Part shown: positions 1 through 7,574 of the stretch, in pieces
Layout of the letters: each line of letters begins with the position of its first letter
Numbering within the stretch: the first letter of the stretch is position 1
Source of the DNA: Streptomyces mutomycini
GTDB lineage: Bacteria > Actinomycetota > Actinomycetes > Streptomycetales > Streptomycetaceae
DNA: 64,000 nt
Direction: 5' to 3'
NCBI RefSeq assembly: GCF_001700505.1
Contig: NZ_MAPV01000094.1
Location: forward strand, 1 to 64,000
Translations under genes and position numbers: made by a program
Notes under the pieces: generated by a model
Databases searched by the model: none
What the model was told of the DNA's origin: nothing
Seen by the model: the letters and a program-made list of their open reading frames with translations, nothing else

Positions 1-29
1 CGCCGCCGGAAAAGGGCACCGCCGGGAAA

Positions 30-68
30 GGCCGGTGGGCCGCACCCCTCGGGTGCGGCCCACCGGCC
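30..68. terminator. Strong stem-loop terminator after the DUF3710 gene
   Basis: A perfect 18-bp stem (30-47 pairs with 51-68) closes a 3-nt CTC loop. It lies just beyond the stop codon of the minus-strand DUF3710 gene, so it probably ends the thioesterase/dut/DUF3710 operon. Being symmetric, it could also stop transcription arriving from the left edge of the window. Confidence 0.8.
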
Positions 69-87
69 GGAACGGACTGCGGTGCGG

Positions 88-852
88 TCAGCGCACCTCG
101 GTGATCTCGGGCCCGCGCTGGAGCTGGCCCATGCCCCCGGAGAACTTCGAGCTCTCCTGGTCCTCCTGCTGCACGCCCTCGGGCACCATCTGGGCGTCTT
201 CGGGAAGCTTGAGGACGATCGGGTCGCGCGGTGCCATGGGGCCGTCACCGCGGACGACGACGGTGTCCCGGAAGACCGTCTCCAGCAGCCCGGCGGCCTC
301 CGGCTGCACCGCGCCCTGGCCGGAGATCACTCCGCGCAGGAACCAGCGCGGACCGTCGACGCCGACGAAGCGCACCAGCTGTACGCCGTTCTTCCCGTCG
401 GGAAGCTGTACGGGGACCTGGGCGCGAAGTTCCCAGCCCAGCGGGCCCTCGACCTCGTCGATGATCCCGCCCTGCTGGGTGATGCCCGAGGCGATCTCCT
501 CGCGCACCTCACCCCAGATTCCTTCCTTCCTGGGGGCGGCGAAGGCCTGCAGCTGCACCGCGCTGTCGCGCAGCACGACGGTGGCCGCGACGATCGCGTC
601 GCCGGCGACCTCCACCCGGAGCTCCATGCCCTCGACCCCGGGCACGAAGATGCCGCCCAGGTCCACCCGGCCCTCACCGGGCCGGGAGACCTCGGAGATG
701 TCCCACGGCCCGTCCGGGCGGGGGGCCGGCGGAAGGTTCGTGCGGCGCGAGCCGCTCCCGGTGTCGTCGAGCTCGTCGGCGACCTGCTCGGCCTCGCGCG
801 CTTCGTCCGCCGTGTTTTCGGCGGAACCACTGTTCTTGCGACGTCCGAACAC
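88..852 (-). CDS. DUF3710 domain-containing protein
   Basis: A 254-residue cytosolic protein with an acidic, charged N-terminus (about residues 1-45) followed by a beta-rich domain typical of the actinobacterial DUF3710 family, whose role is not known. The open frame extends upstream, but the GTG at 850-852 (reading VFGRRK) is preserved behind a GGAAGGA ribosome site and clears dut. It is the last gene of a minus-strand operon: dut ends at 854, leaving one base between the genes, so translation is probably coupled. In many actinomycetes this gene sits beside dut, but the sequence does not say what links them. Family assignment is by pattern memory. Confidence 0.82.
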   Translation of the reverse strand: MFGRRKNSGSAENTADEAREAEQVADELDDTGSGSRRTNLPPAPRPDGPWDISEVSRPGEGRVDLGGIFVPGVEGMELRVEVAGDAIVAATVVLRDSAVQLQAFAAPRKEGIWGEVREEIASGITQQGGIIDEVEGPLGWELRAQVPVQLPDGKNGVQLVRFVGVDGPRWFLRGVISGQGAVQPEAAGLLETVFRDTVVVRGDGPMAPRDPIVLKLPEDAQMVPEGVQQEDQESSKFSGGMGQLQRGPEITEVR

Positions 853-853
853 G

Positions 854-1381
854 TCAACGTCCTTCCCGGTCGGGTACGACCGAAGCGTAGCTGTTCCCAC
901 CCTGGGTGTTACCGCCCGTGACGCCGTCCACTGCGGCATGACCGCCGGTGGATCCGAAGCCCCCCTCGGCCCGCGCCGAGCCCGGAAGCTCCGTCACCTC
1001 GTGGAAGCGCACCTTCTCGACCTGCTGGACGACCAGTTGGGCAATCCGGTCGAACCGTTCGAACCTCACGGTCTCGCGTGGGTCGAGATTGACCACGATG
1101 ACCTTGATCTCTCCACGGTACCCGGCATCGACCGTCCCCGGGGCGTTCACGAGGGCCAGTCCGCAGCGGGCCGCGAGGCCCGAACGGGGGTGCACGAAGG
1201 CCGCGTAGCCGTCGGGCAGCGCGATCGACACCCCGGTGGGGAGGACCGCCCGTTCGCCCGGGGCGAGCTCGGCGGCCTCGGTGGTGACCAGGTCGGCACC
1301 GGCGTCGCCCGGGTGTCCGTAGCCGGGAATCGGCACGTCCGGGTCGACCCGGCGGATGAGTACGTCGACGGGGTGGCGCAT
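854..1381 (-). CDS. dut: dUTP diphosphatase (dUTPase)
   Basis: Hydrolyses dUTP to dUMP and pyrophosphate, keeping uracil out of DNA and feeding thymidylate synthesis. All five trimeric dUTPase motifs are visible: GDAGADL (25-31), PRSGLAAR (65-72), NAPGTVDAGYRGE (79-91, with Asp85 the expected catalytic base), DRIAQLV (111-117) and the mobile RAEGGFGSTG arm (137-146). At 175 residues it is slightly longer than minimal bacterial enzymes because of a Gly/Asn-rich tail after the arm. The ATG overlaps by one base the TGA of the thioesterase gene upstream, and the stop is one base from the DUF3710 start, so the three genes form one operon. Confidence 0.95.
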   Translation of the reverse strand: MRHPVDVLIRRVDPDVPIPGYGHPGDAGADLVTTEAAELAPGERAVLPTGVSIALPDGYAAFVHPRSGLAARCGLALVNAPGTVDAGYRGEIKVIVVNLDPRETVRFERFDRIAQLVVQQVEKVRFHEVTELPGSARAEGGFGSTGGHAAVDGVTGGNTQGGNSYASVVPDREGR

Positions 1382-1965
1382 CAGGGGTTCACCTCGAAGG
1401 CACGGGCACGCCGGATCTGGTCCGGGTCGGACATCGCGGCCTGGATCTCCTCCGGCCGTCCGTTGTCGATGAAGTGCTCCACCTTGACCTCGATGAAGAG
1501 GGCTTCCGCACGGACCGCGACGGGCCCCTCCGGGCCGCCGGTCCGCCCCGTCGCACGGCAGTAGATCTTCCGGCCGTGCACGGCGGTGACCTCGGCCTCC
1601 AGGAAGAGCACCGTGTCCACCGGCACCGGCAGGACGTAGTCGGTCTCCAGCCGTCCGGTCACCGCGATGACCCGCAGCAGCCAGCTCAGCGCGCCGAGCG
1701 TCTCGTCCATCGCCGTGGCGAGGACACCGCCGTGGGCCAGTCCCGGGGCCCCCTGGTGGGCGGGCTTCACGGTGAACTCGGCGGTGACGCTCACGCCTTC
1801 TCCGGCCGTCGCCTGGAGGTGCAGTCCGTGCGGCTGTCCGCCACCGCAGCCGAAACAGTGTTCGTAGTGGGAGCCGAGGAGCGCCCCTGGCGCCGGGGCG
1901 TCGGGATGGCGGACAGGCTTCACCGCGTCGGCGGGGGGTGTCAGACGTGCAGATGTTCCACTCAC
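1381..1965 (-). CDS. PaaI-type hotdog-fold thioesterase
   Basis: A 194-residue hotdog-fold protein related to PaaI acyl-CoA thioesterases. The core HGG motif sits in LAHGGVLATAMDETLG, which forms the central helix and active-site rim. A Cys-rich patch, HYEHCFGCGGG, precedes it, as in many actinobacterial members. The open frame runs to 2145, but the GTG at 1963-1965 has AAGG about 10 bases upstream, and a longer start would overlap the divergent DUF3093 gene. It is first in the operon with dut and the DUF3710 gene. The acyl-CoA substrate cannot be read from sequence. Confidence 0.85.
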   Translation of the reverse strand: MSGTSARLTPPADAVKPVRHPDAPAPGALLGSHYEHCFGCGGGQPHGLHLQATAGEGVSVTAEFTVKPAHQGAPGLAHGGVLATAMDETLGALSWLLRVIAVTGRLETDYVLPVPVDTVLFLEAEVTAVHGRKIYCRATGRTGGPEGPVAVRAEALFIEVKVEHFIDNGRPEEIQAAMSDPDQIRRARAFEVNP

Positions 1966-2023
1966 AGGCGCAGACCTTACCCGCGCGCCCGGCCGCGGGG
2001 CGCGCCGTGCCAAGCTTGCCTTC

Positions 2024-2479
2024 ATGCAGCCTTCCGCACCCCCCTTCGACGAACGTCTCACAGCGCCCCGTTCGTGGTGGCTCATCGCCTTCGGGATCGG
2101 CGTCGCGTGCGCGCTGATGTTCCTGCCGCTCGGCGCCCTGCCCATGCTCGGCGCCCTGGTCGCCGGTACGGCCGCGGCGTGCGCGGGCGTGAGTTCCTAC
2201 GGCTCCGCGCGTATCCGCGTCGTGGCGGGCGCCCTCGTCGCGGGCGATGCCCGTATCCCCCTGGAGGCGCTCGGCGACGCCGAGGTGCTGGACGGGGAGG
2301 AGGCGCGCGCCTGGCGCTCGTACAAGGCGGATCCCCGCGCGTTCATGCTGCTGCGCAGCTATGTCCCGACCGCGGTGCGGGTGAAGGTCACGGACCCGGC
2401 CGACCCGACGCCGTACGTCTATCTGTCGACGCGGGAGCCGCAGGCTCTGGTGGCTGCCCTCGCGCCCGTACCCGCCTGA
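2024..2479 (+). CDS. DUF3093 domain-containing membrane protein
   Basis: A 151-residue protein starting FDERLTAP, the usual opening of DUF3093 proteins. Two adjacent hydrophobic segments (about residues 18-36 and 38-58) form a membrane hairpin, followed by a soluble beta-rich domain ending in a YLSTREPQALVAAL helix. It is divergent from the thioesterase/dut operon, with 58 bases between starts that must hold both promoters. It ends 11 bases from the convergent gene at 2491. The family is conserved in Actinobacteria beside dut; its role is unknown. Confidence 0.82.
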   Translation: MQPSAPPFDERLTAPRSWWLIAFGIGVACALMFLPLGALPMLGALVAGTAAACAGVSSYGSARIRVVAGALVAGDARIPLEALGDAEVLDGEEARAWRSYKADPRAFMLLRSYVPTAVRVKVTDPADPTPYVYLSTREPQALVAALAPVPA

Positions 2480-2490
2480 CGGACGGCTGT

Positions 2491-3447
2491 TCAGCGGCCG
2501 GGGTCGTCGTGGCCCTCGGGCAGCTCCGCGGGGGGTTCCGCGGGCTTCAGCGGAGGAAGCTCCGGGAGGCGGTCCCAGGGGACCTGCTGGCGCCGCAGGT
2601 CGCTCCTGACCCGGTCGGCCAGCTTTCTGGTGTCCCTGCGGTTCATCACAGCGCCGATGACGGCGCCGATCATGAACGGGATGAGGTTCGGCAGGTCGCG
2701 CACGATGCGCTTCATGATCTGCTGGCGCAGTTCGCGCTTCATCTGTCCGCCCAGTGCCGCGTTGAGCGTGGTGGGGCGTGAGACGTCGATGCCGCGTTCC
2801 TCGGTCCAGGACGTCAGATACGCGGTGCTGCGCTGGCCGAGGTTACCGGGAGGGCGTTGGCCGTAGACCTCGTGGAGCTCGGCGACGAGCTTGAGCTCGA
2901 CGGTGGCCACTCCGGTGATCTCGGCCGCCAGCTCGGCGAGCATGGCGGGGGGTACGGGCATCATCGCCGCCGCCCCGATGCCCGCGCCGACGGTCGCCGT
3001 GGCGTTGCAGGCGCCCGCGACGAGTTTGTCGGCGAGCTCTTCGGGGCCGAGGCCGGGGAACTGCCTGCGCAGGGTGGCGAGGTCGCGTACGGGGACCCGG
3101 GGAGCTGTGTCGATGATGCGGTCGGCCACCAGGGCGACCGCGGCCGCGGCGCTCTCGCCGCTTCTGCGTACGCCTCGTCTCAGTGTGTGCAGACGGCCGG
3201 AGCCCTCGGGGGGCTGTGCCGGTCCGTCCTGTCCGGGTCCGGGTGGCCGGTCGGCCGCCCCTACCGCTTCGAGCGAGGCCGGACGGCCTCGCTCGTCGTC
3301 AGGTGTGCCGCCGGGAGAGGCAGGCAGGGCGGCCTGGTGCTCGGCAGTGGGGCTCTCGCCCTCCGCCGGGCCTGCGCCGCCCTGATGTGCCTCCGACGAC
3401 TTCGTGCGCCGCAAGCGCCGCTTCCGGAACGGTGTGTCGCCTGCCAC
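2491..3447 (-). CDS. Unknown protein with a glycine/alanine-rich membrane-associated core
   Basis: A 318-residue protein of unknown function. Residues 1-95 are charged, low-complexity and Pro/Gly-rich. The core (about 100-280) has a short hydrophobic Gly/Ala stretch (CNATATVGAGIGAAAM) followed by PPAMLAELAAEITGVATVELKLVAE, then a second hydrophobic patch (LIPFMIGAVIGAVMN). The layout recalls EcsC-family proteins, but I could not confirm that. The C-terminus is Pro-rich. It is transcribed away from DUF4193, 12 bases after that gene starts its own stop region, so co-transcription with DUF4193 is possible. The start at 3447 is the first in frame and was not independently verified. Confidence 0.6.
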   Translation of the reverse strand: MAGDTPFRKRRLRRTKSSEAHQGGAGPAEGESPTAEHQAALPASPGGTPDDERGRPASLEAVGAADRPPGPGQDGPAQPPEGSGRLHTLRRGVRRSGESAAAAVALVADRIIDTAPRVPVRDLATLRRQFPGLGPEELADKLVAGACNATATVGAGIGAAAMMPVPPAMLAELAAEITGVATVELKLVAELHEVYGQRPPGNLGQRSTAYLTSWTEERGIDVSRPTTLNAALGGQMKRELRQQIMKRIVRDLPNLIPFMIGAVIGAVMNRRDTRKLADRVRSDLRRQQVPWDRLPELPPLKPAEPPAELPEGHDDPGR

Positions 3448-3459
3448 GGCCGGCCTGCC

Positions 3460-3756
3460 TCAGTCGCAGTCGCGGCAGATGGGCTGACCGTTCTTCTCGC
3501 GCGCCAGCTGGCTGCGGTGGTGCACGAGGAAGCAGCTCATGCAGGTGAACTCGTCGGCCTGCTTGGGCAGGACCCGCACGGCAAGCTCTTCGTTGGACAG
3601 GTCTGCGCCGGGCAGCTCCAGTCCCTCTGCCGCGTCGAACTCGTCCACGTCGACGGCGGATGCCGTCTTGTCGCTCCGGCGAGCCTTGAGCTCTTCGAGG
3701 CTGTCCTGGTCCACGTCGTCGTCGGTCTTGCGTGGGGTGTCGTAATCCGTTGCCAT
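3460..3756 (-). CDS. DUF4193 domain-containing zinc-ribbon-like protein
   Basis: A 98-residue acidic protein of the actinobacterial DUF4193 family. The N-terminal half is Asp/Glu-rich; the C-terminal half carries FTCMSC and, 20 residues on, CRDCD at the very end, a four-cysteine pattern suggesting a bound zinc. I start it at the ATG 3754-3756 (MATDYDTP) rather than 3774 because GGAGAG lies 8 bases upstream and MATDYDTP is the usual family opening. The unknown gene at 2491-3447 follows 12 bases later in the same direction. Function is unknown; a nucleic-acid or protein-binding role is only a guess from the ribbon. Confidence 0.85.
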   Translation of the reverse strand: MATDYDTPRKTDDDVDQDSLEELKARRSDKTASAVDVDEFDAAEGLELPGADLSNEELAVRVLPKQADEFTCMSCFLVHHRSQLAREKNGQPICRDCD

Positions 3757-4161
3757 GTTCGCTCTCCCCCTCATGGGTGTCTGCGGTGTCTCAGCGCACG
3801 TAACGCGTGAGAGGCCGGACTTGTGCCCGACCTGAGGCGGAGATTTTGCCTCACATCAAGGTCTGTTACTCAATCGACACCCAACCGGATCTCTCGCGAG
3901 CGATCAGCTTGGGTGGCGATGGGGACCGTACACGGTCCGATCACTGCTGTTCACGGGCGCCACCCCGTGTACTTCCCGTGATATCACCCCCTGAAAACCC
4001 GGACGTTTCCAGGCTTTCGGGCAAAGACGTGATGACGGAGAGTAGAAGGACCTGAAATCGCTTCTGTGATCGATCACACAGGGGTGAAGTGAGCACAGGG
4101 CACTAAAATTCCGCCCAAAGCGAACAGAGGGATCCAATACGGCTTCACACCGTGAAGCCTC
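3757..4161. other. 405-bp intergenic region before DUF4193, of lower GC
   Basis: No credible gene. Open frames at 3807-4055 (plus) and 3904-4137 (minus) lack ribosome sites and family resemblance. On the minus strand TTGAGT (3868-3873) and CAAAAT (3843-3848) with a 19-base spacer form a weak candidate promoter for DUF4193, giving a leader of about 80 nt. The left end of the cutS terminator hairpin lies at 4141-4159. Confidence 0.4.
4141..4159 (-). terminator. Small hairpin after cutS
   Basis: GGCTTCAC and GTGAAGCC form a perfect 8-bp stem with a 3-nt loop, two bases past the cutS stop codon on the minus strand. It is short for a Streptomyces terminator and has no clear U-tract, so it could instead protect the 3-prime end of the transcript. 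Confidence 0.5.
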
Positions 4162-5403
4162 TCAGGCCGGCAGGGTGACGCGCATCACGAGACCACCGCC
4201 TTCGCGGGGCTCCGCGATGATACGGCCTCCGTGTGCCCTCGCGACGGATCGCGCGATCGACAGGCCGAGTCCCACCCCCTTGTCACTGCCCGTTCGCTCC
4301 GTGCGCAGCCGCCTGAACGGCTCGAAGAGGTTGTCGATCTCGTAGGCGGGCACCACGGGCCCGGTGTTCGAGACCAGCAGGAGTGCCTGCCCGTGCTGGA
4401 GCTCGGTGGTGACCTCCACCCAGCCGTCCTGCTCCACGTTGTAGCGCACGGCGTTCTGCACGAGGTTCAGCGCGATGCGCTCCAGCAGGACACCGTTGCC
4501 CTGGACGACGGCCTGGGCACGCTCGCCCCGTATGTCGACCCCCTTCGCCGACGCCTCGGCCCTGGTCTGGTCGATGGCACGGTCGGCGACCTCGGCCAGG
4601 TCCACGGGTTTGCGTTCCACGATCTGGTTGTCGCTGCGGGCGAGGAGCAGGAGCCCTTCGACCAGCTGCTCGCTGCGCTCGTTCGTGGCCAGGAGCGTCT
4701 TGCCCAGCTGCTGCAGCTCCGGCGACGCCTCCGGGTCGGAGAGGTGGACCTCCAGGAGGGTGCGGTTGATCGCGAGGGGGGTGCGCAGCTCGTGCGAGGC
4801 GTTGCCCACGAACCGCTGCTGGGCGGTGAACGCCCTTTCCAGGCGGTCCAGCATCTCGTCGAAGGTGTCCGCGAGCTCCTTGAGCTCGTCGTCCGGGCCG
4901 TCCAGCTCGATGCGTCGGGTCAGGTCCGTGCCGGCCACCCTGCGGGCGGTGCGGGTGATCCGGCCCAGCGGGGACAGGACGCGGCCGGCCATGGCGTAGC
5001 CGAACGCGAAGGCGATGATGCTGAGGCCCACGAGGGCCAGCAGCGCCCGGTTCAGCAGGCTGTCGAGGGCGTGCTGGCGCTGAGCCGCGGTGCAGTCCTT
5101 GATCGCCTCGTTGAGCTGGCTGTTGTTGAGCGCGGAGCCGAGTTGCGGGCACATGTCGCTGGAGATCTGCACGTTGGTGCCCTTGACCTGGAATGCAAGG
5201 CCCCCCGCGTCGTGCAGGGCCTGGGCGGCCAGCATGTAGATGATCGAGAGCAGCAGGATGCCCGCGATCAGGAACATCCCGCCGTACAGCAGCGTGAGCC
5301 GTATCCGGATGGTCGGACGCAGCCACGGGTAGGGAGCCTCCTGCTGTTTGGGCTCCCAGGTCGGTTTCGGAGGCGTCGCGACAGGGCCCGGGGAGGCTGC
5401 CAT
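4162..5403 (-). CDS. cutS: CutS-type sensor histidine kinase
   Basis: The 413-residue membrane kinase partner of CutR. Segments in order: Pro-rich cytosolic tail, TM1 (about 36-59), an extracellular sensor loop (60-119) with exactly two cysteines, Cys85 and Cys104, TM2 (120-139), HAMP (140-192), HisKA with phospho-acceptor His204 in GNASHELRTPL, and a HATPase with NLVQNAVRYN and GVGLGLSIA. The frame runs to 5460, but the ATG at 5401-5403 has GAGGG six bases upstream and leaves a 7-base gap after cutR, so I prefer it. In Streptomyces CutRS has been linked to copper or secretion-stress physiology; the paired cysteines fit a thiol/disulfide sensor. Confidence 0.88.
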   Translation of the reverse strand: MAASPGPVATPPKPTWEPKQQEAPYPWLRPTIRIRLTLLYGGMFLIAGILLLSIIYMLAAQALHDAGGLAFQVKGTNVQISSDMCPQLGSALNNSQLNEAIKDCTAAQRQHALDSLLNRALLALVGLSIIAFAFGYAMAGRVLSPLGRITRTARRVAGTDLTRRIELDGPDDELKELADTFDEMLDRLERAFTAQQRFVGNASHELRTPLAINRTLLEVHLSDPEASPELQQLGKTLLATNERSEQLVEGLLLLARSDNQIVERKPVDLAEVADRAIDQTRAEASAKGVDIRGERAQAVVQGNGVLLERIALNLVQNAVRYNVEQDGWVEVTTELQHGQALLLVSNTGPVVPAYEIDNLFEPFRRLRTERTGSDKGVGLGLSIARSVARAHGGRIIAEPREGGGLVMRVTLPA

Positions 5404-5410
5404 CACGCCC

Positions 5411-6064
5411 TCAGATCCGGTATCCGGAACCGGGGACGGTGACGATGACGGGTGGCTCACCGAGCTTGCGGCGCAAGGTCATGACCGTCACCCGCACCAC
5501 GTTGGTGAACGGGTCGGTGTTCTCGTCCCACGCCTTCTCCAGCAGCTGCTCGGCCGAGACGACCGCGCCCTCGCTGCGCATCAGGACCTCCAGCACGGCG
5601 AACTCCTTGGGCGCCAGCTGGATCTCCTGCTCGTCCCGGAAGACCTCGCGGCGGTTGGGGTCGAGCTTGATGCCGGCCCGCTCCAGCACGGGCGGCAGGG
5701 CCACCGTGGTGCGGCGCCCCAGGGCTCGCACCCGCGCCGTCAGCTCGCTGAAGGCGAAGGGCTTGGGCAGGTAGTCGTCCGCTCCGAGCTCCAGGCCCTC
5801 CACCCGGTCGCTGACGTCACCGGACGCGGTGAGCATCAGCACGCGGGTGGGCATGCCGAGCTCGACGATCTTGCGGCAGACGTCGTCCCCGTGGACCACC
5901 GGGAGATCCCGGTCGAGCACGACGACGTCGTAGTCGTTGACCCCGACGCGCTCCAGGGCGGCCGCTCCGTCGTAGACGACGTCGACGGCCATGGCCTCCC
6001 GGCGCAGCCCGGTGGCCACCGCATCGGCGAGCAGCTGCTCGTCCTCGACGACGAGTACGCGCAC
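5411..6064 (-). CDS. cutR: CutR-type OmpR-family response regulator
   Basis: A 217-residue DNA-binding regulator. The receiver domain (1-115) has the acidic pocket E7/D8, phospho-acceptor Asp51 in VVLDRDLP, and the conserved Lys in DDYLPKPF. The C-terminal winged helix (about 125-217) ends in NVVRVTVMTLRRKLGEPPVIVTVPGSGYRI, the hallmark of the OmpR/PhoB class. It is first in a two-gene minus-strand operon with cutS, 7 bases apart. From memory, this pair was among the first two-component systems described in Streptomyces. The 362-bp leader upstream contains a stem-loop at 6098-6123. Confidence 0.9.
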   Translation of the reverse strand: MRVLVVEDEQLLADAVATGLRREAMAVDVVYDGAAALERVGVNDYDVVVLDRDLPVVHGDDVCRKIVELGMPTRVLMLTASGDVSDRVEGLELGADDYLPKPFAFSELTARVRALGRRTTVALPPVLERAGIKLDPNRREVFRDEQEIQLAPKEFAVLEVLMRSEGAVVSAEQLLEKAWDENTDPFTNVVRVTVMTLRRKLGEPPVIVTVPGSGYRI

Positions 6065-6426
6065 GGCGCAGTCCTTCCCTAGATCTCCGAAAAACGACGA
6101 GCGGCCCTCGTTCCGGCCGCTCGCCGCACGTCAGCGGCACCGACTGTGCGCGTCCATCCTGCCCGCAACGCGCATAAACCGGCGGTAAGACGACGCGGCC
6201 CGGAACGCTGCTCCATGGAAATGATCGGATTTCCGGGCCAGTTGAGGTTTCTCGCGGGCCCGCGACGGGGAGGACGCTCTCACACCCGCGATCACGCCCT
6301 GCATGTGGCGTACCACAGCCCGTCCTGCTTCCAGAGGGACTGCGTGATCACCCGCGCTCCGGCCCACGTGCCGGAGGACCACCGGGCACAGCCCCGTGCC
6401 ACCGACCCACGACGAGGGGGCGCTTC
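6065..6426. other. 362-bp divergent promoter region of cutR and the 57-aa gene
   Basis: Holds promoters for cutR (minus) and the small gene at 6427 (plus). Apart from the hairpin at 6098-6123 I see no repeat or box that I recognise, and no clear -35/-10 pair. Open frames crossing it are antisense shadows. Confidence 0.4.
6098..6123 (-). promoter_or_regulatory. Stem-loop in the cutR leader
   Basis: CGAGCGGCC at 6098-6106 pairs perfectly with GGCCGCTCG at 6115-6123 around an 8-nt loop, 34 bases before the cutR start codon on the minus strand. If the promoter lies upstream it would fold in the cutR 5-prime leader and could affect stability or translation. Confidence 0.4.
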
Positions 6427-6600
6427 ATGGACGCTTTCACCGCAGGCCTTCTGCAACGGATCAAGACCACCGAGTCCGACCTCACGAGGGCTCGCGAGAC
6501 GGGCGACGACTTCCTCGCGGACGTCGAGCAGGGAGAGCTGGACGACCTGCACCGCCTCGCCGCCGAGCACGGCGTGGAGATCAGCGCCACAAGCGTCTGA
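6427..6600 (+). CDS. Small conserved-looking 57-residue protein
   Basis: A 57-residue gene running from ATG 6427 to TGA 6600, with a strong GAGGGGG ribosome site eight bases upstream and a strong terminator just after. The sequence reads MDAFTAGLLQRIKTTESDL and continues as an amphipathic, acidic, mostly helical protein with no Cys and no membrane segment. GC3 is coding-like. Function is unknown. It stands alone between the cutR promoter and the convergent inositol monophosphatase-like gene. I believe a similar small gene occurs here in other streptomycetes, but this is from memory. Confidence 0.78.
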   Translation: MDAFTAGLLQRIKTTESDLTRARETGDDFLADVEQGELDDLHRLAAEHGVEISATSV

Positions 6601-6609
6601 GCCGCCACG

Positions 6610-6650
6610 AGAGGGCCCCGGGAGCCATCGCGGCTCCCGGGGGGCCCTCT
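6610..6650. terminator. Bidirectional terminator between convergent genes
   Basis: A long GC stem (GAGGGCCCCGGGAGCC against GGCTCCCGG plus GGGGCCCTC) with a 5-nt loop sits between the small gene (plus) and the inositol monophosphatase-like gene (minus), and is followed by a short pyrimidine run. Confidence 0.8.
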
Positions 6651-6703
6651 TCTCGGTTCCGGCGGCTCCTCCGGGGCTCCGCAGCGGGCTCAGGAGGCGT
6701 GCG

Positions 6704-7504
6704 TCAGTCGTGCCAGGCGCCCAGTTCCTCGAGGAGTGCCTGCAGCGGCTCGAAAACACCCGGGGTGGCCGCGACCGTCAGGTCACCGTCCGCGGGGCGC
6801 CCGGGCCGTCCCCCGGTGAGGGCACCGGCTTCCCGGGCGATGAGGTCGCCGGCCGCCACGTCCCACGGGTGCAGTCCACGCTCGTAGTAGCCGTCGAGGC
6901 GGCCCGCCGCGACGTCGCAGAGCTCGATGGCCGCCGACCCCCCGCGCCGGATGTCGCGCAGCCGCGGAATCAGCTGCCGGGCCACGGCCGCCTGACGGGT
7001 GCGGACCTCGGTGACGTAGTTGAAGCCGGTAGCCACCAGTGCCTGGTTCAGGGGCGCCGTGGGGCGGCACTTCAGCGCGTCCCCGTTCCCGTACGCGCCG
7101 CCGCCGAGCACCGCGTGGAACGTCTCGCGCCGCATCGGGGCCTCGACCACGCCGACGACACGCTCGCCGTCGCGCTCGGCGGCGATGGACACGGACCAGG
7201 TCGGGAGGCCGTAGAGGTAGTTCACCGTGCCGTCGAGCGGGTCGATGACCCACCGGATGCCACTGCTCCCCTCGGCGCTGGCGCCCTCCTCGCCGAGGAA
7301 ACCGTCCGTGGGGCGGTGTTCGGAGAGATAACCGGTGATCAGCTTCTCCGCCCGGATGTCCATCTCGGTGACGACATCGATCGGGCTGGACTTCGTCGCG
7401 GCGACCCCGAGATCGGCGGGGCGGCCGTCGCGCAGCAGCGCGCCGGCCCTGCGGGCCGCCTCCAGGGCGAGGTCGAGCAGTTCGGACAGGAGGGGGTCGG
7501 TCAC
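6704..7504 (-). CDS. Inositol monophosphatase family protein
   Basis: A 266-residue Mg-dependent phosphatase of the IMPase/FBPase/CysQ superfamily. Signature elements: EEGAS (metal-binding Glu pair), WVIDPLDGTVNYLYGLP (metal-binding Asp pair and phosphate loop) and LHPWDVAAGDLIAREAG near the C-terminus. Substrate could be inositol-1-phosphate, histidinol phosphate or another sugar phosphate. The frame stays open to 7960, but the GTG at 7502-7504 (VTDPLLSELL) has TGGAG eight bases upstream and avoids overlapping hemH. It lies 70 bases downstream of hemH on the same strand, so read-through is possible. Confidence 0.88.
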   Translation of the reverse strand: MTDPLLSELLDLALEAARRAGALLRDGRPADLGVAATKSSPIDVVTEMDIRAEKLITGYLSEHRPTDGFLGEEGASAEGSSGIRWVIDPLDGTVNYLYGLPTWSVSIAAERDGERVVGVVEAPMRRETFHAVLGGGAYGNGDALKCRPTAPLNQALVATGFNYVTEVRTRQAAVARQLIPRLRDIRRGGSAAIELCDVAAGRLDGYYERGLHPWDVAAGDLIAREAGALTGGRPGRPADGDLTVAATPGVFEPLQALLEELGAWHD

Positions 7505-7574
7505 AACGCTCCAGAGGTGGTGTCGCGGGCCGGGACGTGTATGCCGGCCCACGGCGGCGGGAGGTGCCTGCGGT

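Noticed and set aside
35-1564. 509-codon plus-strand open frame
   Set aside because: It runs antisense across DUF3710, dut and the thioesterase; low-complexity Ser/Arg/Pro composition and no ribosome site. Typical high-GC shadow.
3904-4137. 77-codon minus-strand frame in the cutS-DUF4193 gap
   Set aside because: No ribosome site, no conserved features, lower-GC intergenic DNA.
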